Shown piece after piece: positions 1 through 6,622 of a DNA stretch of 13,070 bases (position 1 is its first letter; every line of letters starts with the position of its first letter). The notes beneath the pieces are model-generated. The model did not search any database and was not told the origin of the DNA. It saw nothing but the letters and a program-made list of their open reading frames with translations. This DNA is from CAYOEJ01 sp964403015 (GTDB lineage: Bacteria; Actinomycetota; Actinomycetes; Actinomycetales; Actinomycetaceae). The stretch spans positions 1 through 13,070 of the forward strand of contig CAYOEJ010000041.1 in NCBI GenBank assembly GCA_964403015.1, in the 5' to 3' direction. The translations under genes were made by a program, and so were the position numbers.

Positions 1-6
1 GACAAA

Positions 7-36
7 GGAGGGAGATCCCCGTGGGAATCTCCCTCC
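7..36. terminator. Hairpin terminator downstream of the lipoprotein gene
   Basis: A 10-bp perfect stem (7-16 with 27-36, GGAGGGAGAT against ATCTCCCTCC) encloses a CCC/GGG inner helix with a three-base loop and one bulged A. It lies just beyond the stop of the minus-strand lipoprotein gene. Read on the minus strand it is followed by only a short T run (TTTGTC); on the plus strand a TTTT comes about 10 bases later. It is probably the end of the lipoprotein transcript and may also stop a convergent transcript entering from the left. Confidence 0.65.
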
Positions 37-90
37 TCGATTACACCTTTTGCTTCACAGAGCTAGATGTTCAATCAGCTAGATACGCAA

Positions 91-750
91 TCAGTCAATC
101 TGCGTGGCTTCTGCGTACTCTTCCATCTCGGCGAGGAGATCGGCGTCCAGCGCGTTGAGAGTGAGTTCGTAGGTTGAATCGCCGGCTTCGAAGCTGTAGA
201 TCTTGGCTACGTAGTCAGCACCTGTTACCTCATAGACGTCGACGGTGGTGCCGCCCCAGCTACCCATGCCACCGGATTCGACCGTGACATCGGCGCCCAA
301 GTTGGAACGCAGGATCTCCATGTACTCCGTAGGACCAGGCAAGATGCCGGCCGGGCCAAGCTCGGTGAGGACAAGTGACTGATTACCCACAGGCGATGCA
401 CGATTAATGACGAACTCTGGGCTTGGGGCCGGGAAAGACTCCCAGTCGGACGGGGACTCAATGGTGACAGCCTTGTAGGTGTGACGAACCATGTCGCCAG
501 CCTCTTCGGTGGTCACATCGGAAGCAGAGTCGGTCGAGTCTTCAGTTGGCTCGTCAGTGGTTTCCTCTTCGGTGGCTTCGTCGGTGGTTTCCTCCTCCGT
601 AGCCTCCTCGGTGGTCTCTTCCTCAGTTACCTCTTCGGTAACCTCTTCAGTCGTTGGTCCGGAGGTGACTTCCTCCGTGCTGTCGCCGCCACATGCGCTG
701 AGAGTCAGTGCTGCGGCAGTAAGTCCTGCGGCGAAGATCTTGCGATTCAT
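91..750 (-). CDS. Secreted lipoprotein with Thr/Glu-repeat linker
   Basis: 219 residues, not recognised as a named family. I chose the start at 750 because it gives a textbook lipoprotein signal: N-terminal NRK, a hydrophobic stretch and the lipobox LSAC with Cys20 as lipidation site; AGGTGG lies four bases upstream. A longer reading frame to 822 only adds residues before the signal peptide. Residues 24-85 form an acidic linker rich in Thr and Glu, including three tandem nonapeptides of the type (V/A)TEEETT(E/D)E at 41-67. The folded part (about 88-219, starting near HTYKAVTIESPSDWE) resembles small Mog1/PsbP-like or LpqN-like secreted domains in layout, which is a weak guess. The protein should sit on the outer face of the membrane with its domain held off by the linker. 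It is probably transcribed alone: the gene upstream on the same strand ends 161 bases away. Confidence 0.85.
   Translation of the reverse strand: MNRKIFAAGLTAAALTLSACGGDSTEEVTSGPTTEEVTEEVTEEETTEEATEEETTDEATEEETTDEPTEDSTDSASDVTTEEAGDMVRHTYKAVTIESPSDWESFPAPSPEFVINRASPVGNQSLVLTELGPAGILPGPTEYMEILRSNLGADVTVESGGMGSWGGTTVDVYEVTGADYVAKIYSFEAGDSTYELTLNALDADLLAEMEEYAEATQID
550..630 (-). repeat. 27-bp in-frame repeat coding Thr/Glu nonapeptides
   Basis: Three consecutive nonapeptide units (residues 41-49, 50-58, 59-67 of the lipoprotein) share the pattern TEEETT followed by E or D and E. The underlying DNA repeats with a 27-base period but third positions differ, so the units are diverged rather than freshly copied. 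The tract forms the extended, highly acidic spacer between the lipidated Cys and the C-terminal domain. Confidence 0.7.
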
Positions 751-843
751 TTTTCCACCTTCGATAGGTTGCGTTACGTTAAGGGAGTCTACGCGACCGT
801 AATTTGGAGATGCCACATCCATGCTTAGCGGTCAGCGGAAACG

Positions 844-864
844 GGCGGGCATCTCTACCCCGCC
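844..864 (-). terminator. Possible weak terminator after the MaoC/SDR gene
   Basis: GGCGGG (844-849) pairs with CCCGCC (859-864) around a nine-base loop, 48 bases past the stop of the minus-strand gene at 912. The T run that follows on the minus strand is poor (CGTTTCC), so termination here is uncertain; read-through into the lipoprotein gene is possible. Confidence 0.3.
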
Positions 865-911
865 ATTGCGCGGAATTGTCCAGTTCGATAGTCGACGACG
901 ACGCCGGTTGG

Positions 912-3236
912 CTATCGAACGAACGCTCCGCTGCCGAGCAAGACGGCCTTCGGCAAGATCTCCTGTGGCTCGGTGCGCTGTTTCCACATACCGGTTGGGA
1001 CCGCTGAACTAACAAGGAAATCCGCTGTCAGGGTTTCTCCTCTTTGCTGAGCACGCAGGTCGTAAATCAGGAGTGCGCCCATGATGGCAGTGCTCGTGTC
1101 AACATCAAATGGCTCGAGCCCCATCTTCTCCATACCGCGGTATGCCGCCCTCAACATTTTCGATGTGAGAACCGATCGTGTCTTAGCCATTGGCGCAATA
1201 TTGTATGAAACTGGCAGCCCTTCAGCGTGTCGGACAGTTGCGCGCCATCTGCCGATGCGTTTGGCAGCAGCATAATTTGGCCCCTGCACGTCGAGAAGCC
1301 CGTTAAACACTCCCCCTCGGATCGCCGGTGTCCTTCCAAGCCCAGGAATAAGCTTGCGCAGAGCTCCGCTTGCGCCACCCGACGTCGTGCCACCCGACGT
1401 CGTCCCACCCTGTGTGCCCGCATCTCGGTCGGGTACATCCCGCAGGAGATAGGCATCGCTAGGCGAGCCGAGATAAGCCGTCAAGATATCGCGATCCTCT
1501 CCGAGGATTCGCATGACACAATCAACTCCCAGCGCACCAAGTAAGAACTGTGTTCCAGGTGCATAGAGCGTATCCATCACCAGATCGACGTCGTGATTGC
1601 GCAGCCAACCTGCAACAGCCCCTGGATTCGAGACAACGTCGCCAGCTTCTGCTGGAGAAAGATAGAGGGTGCCAGCAAGCGAGGAGGCCTCAGATACCAG
1701 TGGGCCCAGGCGCTTCGAACTTGCTCTGGCCACCCCTGCCACTGTCGCTCCGTGATTGAGGAAGAATCTCACCGGGGCGAGCTCTGCACCAACGCCGATG
1801 ATCCCCACAGTTGTATCTCGAAGATCAAGGAGAGTGGGATCCTCAATCAGCGCAGTCAACTTCATGACCGCGCCGGGCGTGATAATTCCCTTTGACTGCC
1901 ATTTCTCAAGCTGTTTAGCAAGGTCTGAATTCTTGAGTTTCTTTCCCTTGTATGGAACATGGAATTCATGATCGAGCTGGCCGGTTCCAACTACCGTTTC
2001 TTCGCGAGCAGCTGGAGTCTCCGGCTCGATCTGCCCCAGCTTTGTGCCGTCGGTTGTCATGACGGCGTTGTCAAGGAAAGCGAGTCCGCGCGTCGCAGCA
2101 TCTACACCCACGCGTGGGTCATCCAGTCGAGACAGGTCCACAAATGCCTGACGGTAGTCTTTTCGCCAAATCTTCACATCGCGCAGGGCTCGCTTAAGAG
2201 ATGGGTCATCTCCCCCAGCATGTTCGACCATTGCGCGAGTGAGAGCCGTCGAACTTATGCGACCGTTCACGCGTGGAAGGCTAATCTGGGTATCTGGGAT
2301 CCGTTCGGCACCAGCCCTCACCGCCTTAGCACTTGCCCGAGTTCGTGGTTGGATGACGGCGTGAACCAGGTCGCGGCCAGTAGCGGCTTCTGTGACGACG
2401 AAGCGGTTGTCCTCGAGCGACACGACCTCGAGTGTGTTGGGCAAAAGTACTGGGGCTCGGAATCGAGTGGCTGCGGTGAGTGGCTGAGTCCCATCGATAC
2501 CCAAATGCGACTGTAGCCATCCTTCAACCGCGGCACCATGAAGTAGCGCTCGGTGGTATCCGAATGCGCGAGCACTCAGTGAGCTCATGTGGATGGGGTT
2601 GATATCACCGGAGAGCTTGGCCCACATCCGGCCGGCGTTTGCCGGAAACCTGCGCGTGACGAGGGACGTTGATTGTCCGGTATTCAAGGATCCAGCATCG
2701 TTGAGTCCGAGTTCCTCGCGAAAGTCCGGTGCATGAGGCAAACTTACGGGCAGATCGGCTGGGAAGGGGTCCCGCCACAGATCCATGGGAGGCAGACCCG
2801 TCTTTCTAGCGGTATAGGTGGCGACCTCCACATAGTGCACGTCGCCGTGTGCGGAGACAACTGATGTGACCTCAAGATCGGCGCGACCCTCGGCACTAAC
2901 CTGCACTTCGGAGAGAGTTGTTGTAATCGTAACGGGTGAACCCACGGCCACCCCACGAAATGTCTGCCAACGCTGTGACTCGTGAACAAGGCCTACGACC
3001 TTTACGGGAAGCGCTGGGTCGTTCAACACCGCCAAGGTGTTGTCAAAGCACGCGTTGTGCAAAAGTACGGGCGGGACCCATGGAGCCGCGGCCGTTCCCA
3101 TGAATGACGAATACTCGTAGACATCTTTAGAATCCACGGTGACGGTAGCGACGCGGGGACGAATCTGATCGAGTGACTCGAGACGTTGCTTTGACGTGCG
3201 CTTTGACAGAGCCGCAAGGTACGTTCGCCGATCCAT
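912..3236 (-). CDS. MaoC-type hot-dog dehydratase fused to SDR-like domain
   Basis: 774 residues. GGGGGAG sits five bases before the ATG, so the start is well supported. Residues about 40-150 look like a degenerate first hot-dog half. Residues 205-300 carry the hydratase-2 signature of MaoC proteins, SGDINPIH (209-216) with catalytic-type Asp211 and His216, followed by SARAFGYHRALLHG. This half resembles HtdX/HtdY-type (R)-3-hydroxyacyl dehydratases. After a 120-residue bridge, residues 470-730 look like a divergent short-chain dehydrogenase: a Rossmann-like GIIGVGAE (478-485), a YxxxK pair at Tyr655/Lys659 and NIAPMAKT (679-686), which resembles the NxxAPGxxxT loop of SDRs. A low-complexity linker with repeated GGTTS lies at 609-623. 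The combination suggests an enzyme acting on acyl thioesters, joining reduction and dehydration in one chain, but substrate and carrier are unknown. It is the last gene of the operon with the sensor kinase and response regulator, 22 bases after the latter. Confidence 0.85.
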   Translation of the reverse strand: MDRRTYLAALSKRTSKQRLESLDQIRPRVATVTVDSKDVYEYSSFMGTAAAPWVPPVLLHNACFDNTLAVLNDPALPVKVVGLVHESQRWQTFRGVAVGSPVTITTTLSEVQVSAEGRADLEVTSVVSAHGDVHYVEVATYTARKTGLPPMDLWRDPFPADLPVSLPHAPDFREELGLNDAGSLNTGQSTSLVTRRFPANAGRMWAKLSGDINPIHMSSLSARAFGYHRALLHGAAVEGWLQSHLGIDGTQPLTAATRFRAPVLLPNTLEVVSLEDNRFVVTEAATGRDLVHAVIQPRTRASAKAVRAGAERIPDTQISLPRVNGRISSTALTRAMVEHAGGDDPSLKRALRDVKIWRKDYRQAFVDLSRLDDPRVGVDAATRGLAFLDNAVMTTDGTKLGQIEPETPAAREETVVGTGQLDHEFHVPYKGKKLKNSDLAKQLEKWQSKGIITPGAVMKLTALIEDPTLLDLRDTTVGIIGVGAELAPVRFFLNHGATVAGVARASSKRLGPLVSEASSLAGTLYLSPAEAGDVVSNPGAVAGWLRNHDVDLVMDTLYAPGTQFLLGALGVDCVMRILGEDRDILTAYLGSPSDAYLLRDVPDRDAGTQGGTTSGGTTSGGASGALRKLIPGLGRTPAIRGGVFNGLLDVQGPNYAAAKRIGRWRATVRHAEGLPVSYNIAPMAKTRSVLTSKMLRAAYRGMEKMGLEPFDVDTSTAIMGALLIYDLRAQQRGETLTADFLVSSAVPTGMWKQRTEPQEILPKAVLLGSGAFVR
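1375..1410 (-). repeat. 15-bp in-frame tandem repeat in interdomain linker
   Basis: CCACCCGACGTCGT occurs at 1375-1388 and 1390-1403 and begins a third, incomplete copy (CCACCC). On the coding strand it gives the GGTTS/GGTTS/GGASG linker inside the SDR-like half of the fusion protein. The two full copies are nearly identical, so this linker may vary in length between strains. Confidence 0.65.
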
Positions 3237-3258
3237 GAATTCTCCCCCGAATCAAAAA

Positions 3259-3921
3259 CTACTGGGCGAGCGTCATCTCCACTGCCACAAGCACTCGGTT
3301 GTTGACCTGCAACTTCTCCTGCGCCGCAGAGAGGTGGGTCTTAACAGTGCTTTCCGATAGTGAAAGATGCGCCGCAATCTCCACATTACTCAAACCTTTT
3401 GCGACAAGTCGGGCGACTGCGAATTCCCGCTCTGTCAGCCTCTGGACATTCTGTCGAGCACGTACCCGCTCGCGGTCTTGAGGATCGTTACCAAGGTGCT
3501 GAAACAATTGACGCGCAGTTCGCCTAGAAAGCGCACCCTCCCCAGCCGCGACCGCCTTGACCGACTTGATAATCTCCATCGGATCTTCACTCTTGAGGAG
3601 AAAACCAATCGCGCCGGCTCGCGCAGCTCGCAACGGCTCATCGTTGGCATCGAGCGTTGTGATGATAATGATTTCCGGAGGGTTAGGAAGTGCTCTGATG
3701 CGACGCGTGGCCTCAAGCCCATCGAGCACCGGCATCGCAATATCCATGAGAATAACGTCCGGTCGGTGTGCGTGAACGGCGTCAATCGCCTCGTTACCAT
3801 CGTGTGCCGTACCCACTACTTCGAACTCGCGGTCACCGCCAAATTCCAGCGGAAACCTCATGGCGGAGCACAGCAAAGGGTCATCGTCAACGATGAGTAC
3901 ACGGATAGGTTTGGTAGGCAC
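3259..3921 (-). CDS. NarL/FixJ-family DNA-binding response regulator
   Basis: 220 residues. The N-terminal receiver domain (about 6-122) shows every expected residue: acidic pair Asp12/Asp13, phospho-acceptor Asp60 in LMDIAMPVLDG, Thr88 and Lys110. The C-terminal LuxR-type helix-turn-helix (about 160-215) contains LTEREFAVARLVAKGLSN and SESTVKTH. The start codon is GTG, with GGGG a few bases upstream. It lies 18 bases after the kinase gene and 22 bases before the MaoC/SDR fusion, so the three are probably one transcript. Phosphorylated by the neighbouring kinase, it should bind DNA as a dimer; the inverted repeat upstream of the kinase gene is a natural candidate target, which is inference. 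Confidence 0.95.
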   Translation of the reverse strand: MPTKPIRVLIVDDDPLLCSAMRFPLEFGGDREFEVVGTAHDGNEAIDAVHAHRPDVILMDIAMPVLDGLEATRRIRALPNPPEIIIITTLDANDEPLRAARAGAIGFLLKSEDPMEIIKSVKAVAAGEGALSRRTARQLFQHLGNDPQDRERVRARQNVQRLTEREFAVARLVAKGLSNVEIAAHLSLSESTVKTHLSAAQEKLQVNNRVLVAVEMTLAQ

Positions 3922-3939
3922 GGCCCCAATTTACCAGTC

Positions 3940-5259
3940 TTACTCCGCGGTCTCCCACGGCAACCACACTCGTGCAACAAATAGGCCGTCCTCGATCGAG
4001 GTTTGTGCCCACCCTCCCATGGTCGTTGCGCGCTCGCGGATCCCGGTGAGACCGCTACCGGACCTCTCCTCGGTAGCTGGCTCGCGGACGCTCCGATTTT
4101 TCGTCTCGATCGTCAAACCTACTTTCGGGCCTCCGCTCACGCGTACCCTGATCATTTCTCCGGGAGCGTGCTTGACAGAGTTGGTGAGCAGCTCCCCAAT
4201 GATTCGGTAGGCCGTGTGAGTAAGTGTGTCCGACGCCGACGACGGGCTCTCGATCATGACTGAAGAGGTTCCGGGGTGGCCGGCGTCGAAAACTTCCTCG
4301 ATAACTTTCGCCATGTCTTCCAGAGTCACGGCCTCCGCTACGTCGAAAGTCTTCAAGGATCCGTTAGGGTCCCGCATCACCTGAACAAGTGACCGCAGGT
4401 CATCGATGGCCTGCTGGGCAGACTTTCGAACGTTCTGCGCTTGTTCCCCTACCTCCGCGTCATCCTTAGTCATCATTTCCAGACCACCCGCATACAGCGA
4501 GATCATCGAAAGCCGACGCCCAATCACGTCGTGGATTTCTCTAGCGATTTCATCGCGCTCCTGTTTGCGCACCAGTTCCTGAGTGAGGTCATCGGTGGCG
4601 CGGCGCTGCGCCCGCAGGCGGATCTCTTTTTCAATAATCTGATCCCGCGATCGTTGCCATAGTCCCAGCCCCACGGGGGCAAGGAACGCTGTGAGTGCCA
4701 CACCCACAACTATCGCGACCTCGGAGAAAGCGGACACGGAGTAGGCAGGAACGCCATCAAAGTTGATTCCCTTGATGAAAGACCCCTCCCCGTCTTGGCC
4801 AGTAAGGTCGCGAGCAAGGTTGGCGATGATTCCCGCCGCGTGCAACGCGCTTGCCTTGCGTGCTTCCTTCCGCTGTTGCGTTCGAATAAAGCGAGGCAAC
4901 GTAAACGCCATGACCGGACCGATGGGAAACACGACAGAAAGCCATCCGAGGATCCACGTGATCCGGACCAGTCGGCGTCGTCGAAGTGCCACCAGAATCG
5001 GAGCTGCGATGCCAACGACCATGCCAACATTCGTCGTTACTGCGGCAAGCTCAACCCAAGGGCTGGTGAGCGTGGGATTATCCATCCGGTTGATGGCATA
5101 GCCAATGCCAAAGATCACCGTAATGACGGCACCGGTCACAACGAGGGCATGCCGTACAAATACGCCCGTTTTCCCAAGCGCAGTGCGCGCATCATCCATC
5201 GTCATATCGTCTGTTTCCATGCCCTCAACGCTAAAAAGATGATGCCTTAAATACACCAT
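3940..5259 (-). CDS. Four-TM sensor histidine kinase, HisKA_3 family
   Basis: 439 residues. Four hydrophobic segments are visible near 37-57, 74-93, 100-121 and 177-201, with a short loop-like region (about 140-175) between the third and fourth that could face outside. A coiled linker (205-235) leads to the HisKA_3 dimerisation helix with phospho-acceptor His243 in EIAREIHDVIGRRLS. The ATPase domain has an N box at 357-364 (ELLTNSVKHA, Asn360) and a G box at 401-406 (GSGLTG). This architecture is that of kinases paired with NarL-type regulators such as DesK and LiaS. The start is uncertain: the ATG at 5259 has no clear ribosome site, and ATG at 5220 follows GAGGG with only one base of spacing. 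The 18-base gap to the regulator gene marks them as a cognate pair. The signal is unknown. Confidence 0.93.
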   Translation of the reverse strand: MVYLRHHLFSVEGMETDDMTMDDARTALGKTGVFVRHALVVTGAVITVIFGIGYAINRMDNPTLTSPWVELAAVTTNVGMVVGIAAPILVALRRRRLVRITWILGWLSVVFPIGPVMAFTLPRFIRTQQRKEARKASALHAAGIIANLARDLTGQDGEGSFIKGINFDGVPAYSVSAFSEVAIVVGVALTAFLAPVGLGLWQRSRDQIIEKEIRLRAQRRATDDLTQELVRKQERDEIAREIHDVIGRRLSMISLYAGGLEMMTKDDAEVGEQAQNVRKSAQQAIDDLRSLVQVMRDPNGSLKTFDVAEAVTLEDMAKVIEEVFDAGHPGTSSVMIESPSSASDTLTHTAYRIIGELLTNSVKHAPGEMIRVRVSGGPKVGLTIETKNRSVREPATEERSGSGLTGIRERATTMGGWAQTSIEDGLFVARVWLPWETAE

Positions 5260-5291
5260 CCGACAGGTCCGAGTTTAGCTGGCACTTCTCA

Positions 5292-5323
5292 GCCAATTGG
5301 TCAGCGAAGTCTGACTGATTGGC
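5292..5323. promoter_or_regulatory. 13-bp inverted repeat between divergent genes
   Basis: GCCAATTGGTCAG (5292-5304) and CTGACTGATTGGC (5311-5323) form an inverted repeat matching at 11 of 13 positions, the other two being G-T wobbles, around a six-base centre. It sits in the 129-base divergent region between the sensor kinase operon and the DUF4352-type gene, 33 bases from the kinase start and 65 from the other. Position and symmetry suit an operator for a dimeric regulator controlling one or both directions, possibly the response regulator encoded here. An RNA hairpin in the 5' leader of the plus-strand gene is the alternative. Confidence 0.5.
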
Positions 5324-5388
5324 CGATCCGCCGAAAGGGACAAAATCTTAGGTTGGAGGAGTTCACTTAGCACAACATAGGAAAGACC

Positions 5389-6126
5389 ATGTTTAACAAG
5401 AATTCGAAGTCTTCTCAGCCCAATCCGCAAGACCCAACTAATTTCTCGGGCGAACCATCCCACCAAGTCGCTGGCCAAGGCTCTGCTCAGTATCAGGCTC
5501 CGAAGCCGGAAAAGGAAAAGAGCTGGTTTGCGCGCCACAAGTTCCTGACCGCGCTGCTAGCCGTCGTCGGAATTGGGGTCGCCGCAGCTGCGCTAGGCGG
5601 TGGCGGGGGTGACGGTGCGGACAACGCCGCGACCTCCGAAACGACCCAGTCGACAGAAAACGATTCAGAATCCGCCGACGACGGTGCCGAGGCATCCGAG
5701 GAAAGTCCGGCTGAAGAGGAAGCTGAGGCACCTGATTCTGGAATTGCCGTTGGTACCTCTGCCGACGTTGGCGATCTCTCCTTCACGGTGACAAGCGTGG
5801 AGGCCAACATTACCTCTTCTCCTGGCACTCTCATTGATGAACCCTCCGGGCAGTACGTCCTCATCAAGGTGACGGTTGCTAACAACGGAGATAAGGCCGA
5901 GACCGTGTCCGGCTCAGACGCCAAGCTGATCGACGATCAGGGCCGCGAGCACGAGTTGTCCAATCAGACGATGTGGATGGATAACGGCCTGTTCTTCGAA
6001 GAAATTAACCCGGGCAACTCGATCGAGGGCGAGCTGCTCTACGACATCCCCGCAGATGCCGTGCCAACAACGCTCGACGTCACCTCAGGGATTTTCTCTT
6101 CCCCAGTGACGTTCGCATTGAACTAA
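5389..6126 (+). CDS. Membrane-anchored DUF4352-type protein
   Basis: 245 residues. AGGAAAG precedes the ATG by five bases. The N-terminal 50 residues are polar, Gln/Pro-rich and presumably cytoplasmic, ending in a basic patch (KEKSWFARHK). One transmembrane helix spans about 52-70 and runs into a Gly-rich turn. Residues 75-117 are an acidic, Ser/Glu-rich linker. Residues 119-245 match the DUF4352/telokin-like immunoglobulin fold pattern: IAVGTSADVGDLSFTV, the strand YVLIKVTVANNGD, a DDQGREHEL turn and the closing PGNSIEGELLYDIPAD. Such domains are common in Gram-positive secreted proteins and have no known catalytic role. It is transcribed away from the kinase operon and ends at a strong terminator. 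Confidence 0.88.
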   Translation: MFNKNSKSSQPNPQDPTNFSGEPSHQVAGQGSAQYQAPKPEKEKSWFARHKFLTALLAVVGIGVAAAALGGGGGDGADNAATSETTQSTENDSESADDGAEASEESPAEEEAEAPDSGIAVGTSADVGDLSFTVTSVEANITSSPGTLIDEPSGQYVLIKVTVANNGDKAETVSGSDAKLIDDQGREHELSNQTMWMDNGLFFEEINPGNSIEGELLYDIPADAVPTTLDVTSGIFSSPVTFALN

Positions 6127-6143
6127 CCATCACCCCGATCGTG

Positions 6144-6218
6144 CCCGGAAAGCCGAGTGACGGGAATCGAACCTATCAGTCGAACCGGCACCACACCGTT
6201 CGCACCCGGAAAGCCGAG
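6144..6218. repeat. 14-bp direct repeat pair downstream of DUF4352 gene
   Basis: CCCGGAAAGCCGAG is found at 6144-6157 and again at 6205-6218, 61 bases apart, between the stop codon and the terminator. The intervening DNA contains a run (CGGGAATCGAACC) that looks like the antisense of a tRNA T-arm, but no tRNA can be folded around it. Origin unknown. Confidence 0.55.
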
Positions 6219-6233
6219 CGCACAGCGGCATAA

Positions 6234-6267
6234 AAATGACCCCAACCGTAACCGGTTGGGGTCATTT
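6234..6267. terminator. Bidirectional terminator, 15-bp perfect stem
   Basis: AAATGACCCCAACCG (6234-6248) pairs perfectly with 6253-6267 around a TAAC loop. The A/T ends of the stem supply a short U run in either direction. It lies between two convergent genes, the DUF4352-type gene and rpmF, and should end both transcripts. Confidence 0.85.
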
Positions 6268-6281
6268 CGCGTATGTGATGC

Positions 6282-6446
6282 TCAGTCGAGCATGCCCTTT
6301 TGTGCGGCCTTTGCCAGACGGCGCGGGATACGCACCTCGCGGCCACCCAGGGACTTTACTGACTGAAGCTCGGTGAGCTCAGCCTTCCACTGGGAGCGGC
6401 GAGAGCGGGTGTTGCTGCGGGACATCTTGCGCTTAGGTACTGCCAT
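6282..6446 (-). CDS. rpmF: 50S ribosomal protein L32
   Basis: 54 residues, beginning MAVPKRKMSRSNTRSRRSQW, the unmistakable L32 N-terminus, and ending with a basic segment (GREVRIPRRLAKAAQKGMLD) as in the 57-residue actinobacterial form. It binds 23S rRNA in the large subunit. The two CxxC pairs of the zinc-ribbon form of L32 are absent; there is no Cys at all, so this is the zinc-independent type. AAAGGAG lies ten bases before the ATG. It is a single gene with a terminator just past its stop, and its upstream region is shared with the divergent YigZ gene. Confidence 0.95.
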   Translation of the reverse strand: MAVPKRKMSRSNTRSRRSQWKAELTELQSVKSLGGREVRIPRRLAKAAQKGMLD

Positions 6447-6529
6447 TGTCCTACCGCTCCTTTCAGTTCTTGACGACTATTTTCATGCGAAGAAGATCAG
6501 ATCCTCTACGCAGACAAGGCTCTACTTTA

Positions 6530-6551
6530 GCGTAAACGCCTTATCTAAGGC
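6530..6551. promoter_or_regulatory. Two abutting palindromes between rpmF and yigZ
   Basis: GCGTAAACGC (6530-6539, four-base arms around AA) overlaps GCCTTATCTAAGGC (6538-6551, six-base arms around TC). Both lie in the 176-base region between divergent rpmF and the YigZ gene, 84 bases upstream of the rpmF start and 72 upstream of the YigZ start. They may be operator sites or leader structure; no regulator is implied by the sequence itself. Confidence 0.35.
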
Positions 6552-6590
6552 CATCTCCAAGCCCCTTATTGTGCTCAGAAACACGAGTAC

Positions 6591-6618
6591 TTGATCACAA
6601 GCACCTCTGCAATAATAG
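6591..6618 (+). promoter_or_regulatory. Putative promoter for leaderless YigZ transcript
   Basis: TTGATC (6591-6596) and TAATAG (6613-6618) are spaced by 16 bases. The -10 box ends only four bases before the ATG at 6623, so transcription would begin at or within a base or two of the start codon. No Shine-Dalgarno sequence is visible, which agrees with leaderless initiation, a frequent mode in actinobacteria. Confidence 0.45.
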
Positions 6619-6622
6619 CCTC

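Noticed and set aside
481..828. Two overlapping plus-strand ORFs (481-828 and 491-802) with Ser/Val- or Gly/Leu-rich repeats
   Set aside because: They are the antisense of the Thr/Glu repeat in the lipoprotein gene; the repeat keeps other frames open. No ribosome site and no family similarity.
1959..2516. 185-codon plus-strand ORF inside the MaoC/SDR gene
   Set aside because: Antisense to a clear domain-bearing gene, no ribosome site, composition of a shadow frame.
6150..6200. tRNA gene or tRNA fragment on the minus strand
   Set aside because: A T-arm-like run is present, but the T stem is imperfect and no anticodon arm, D arm or acceptor stem can be paired with it. Kept only as a low-interest finding.
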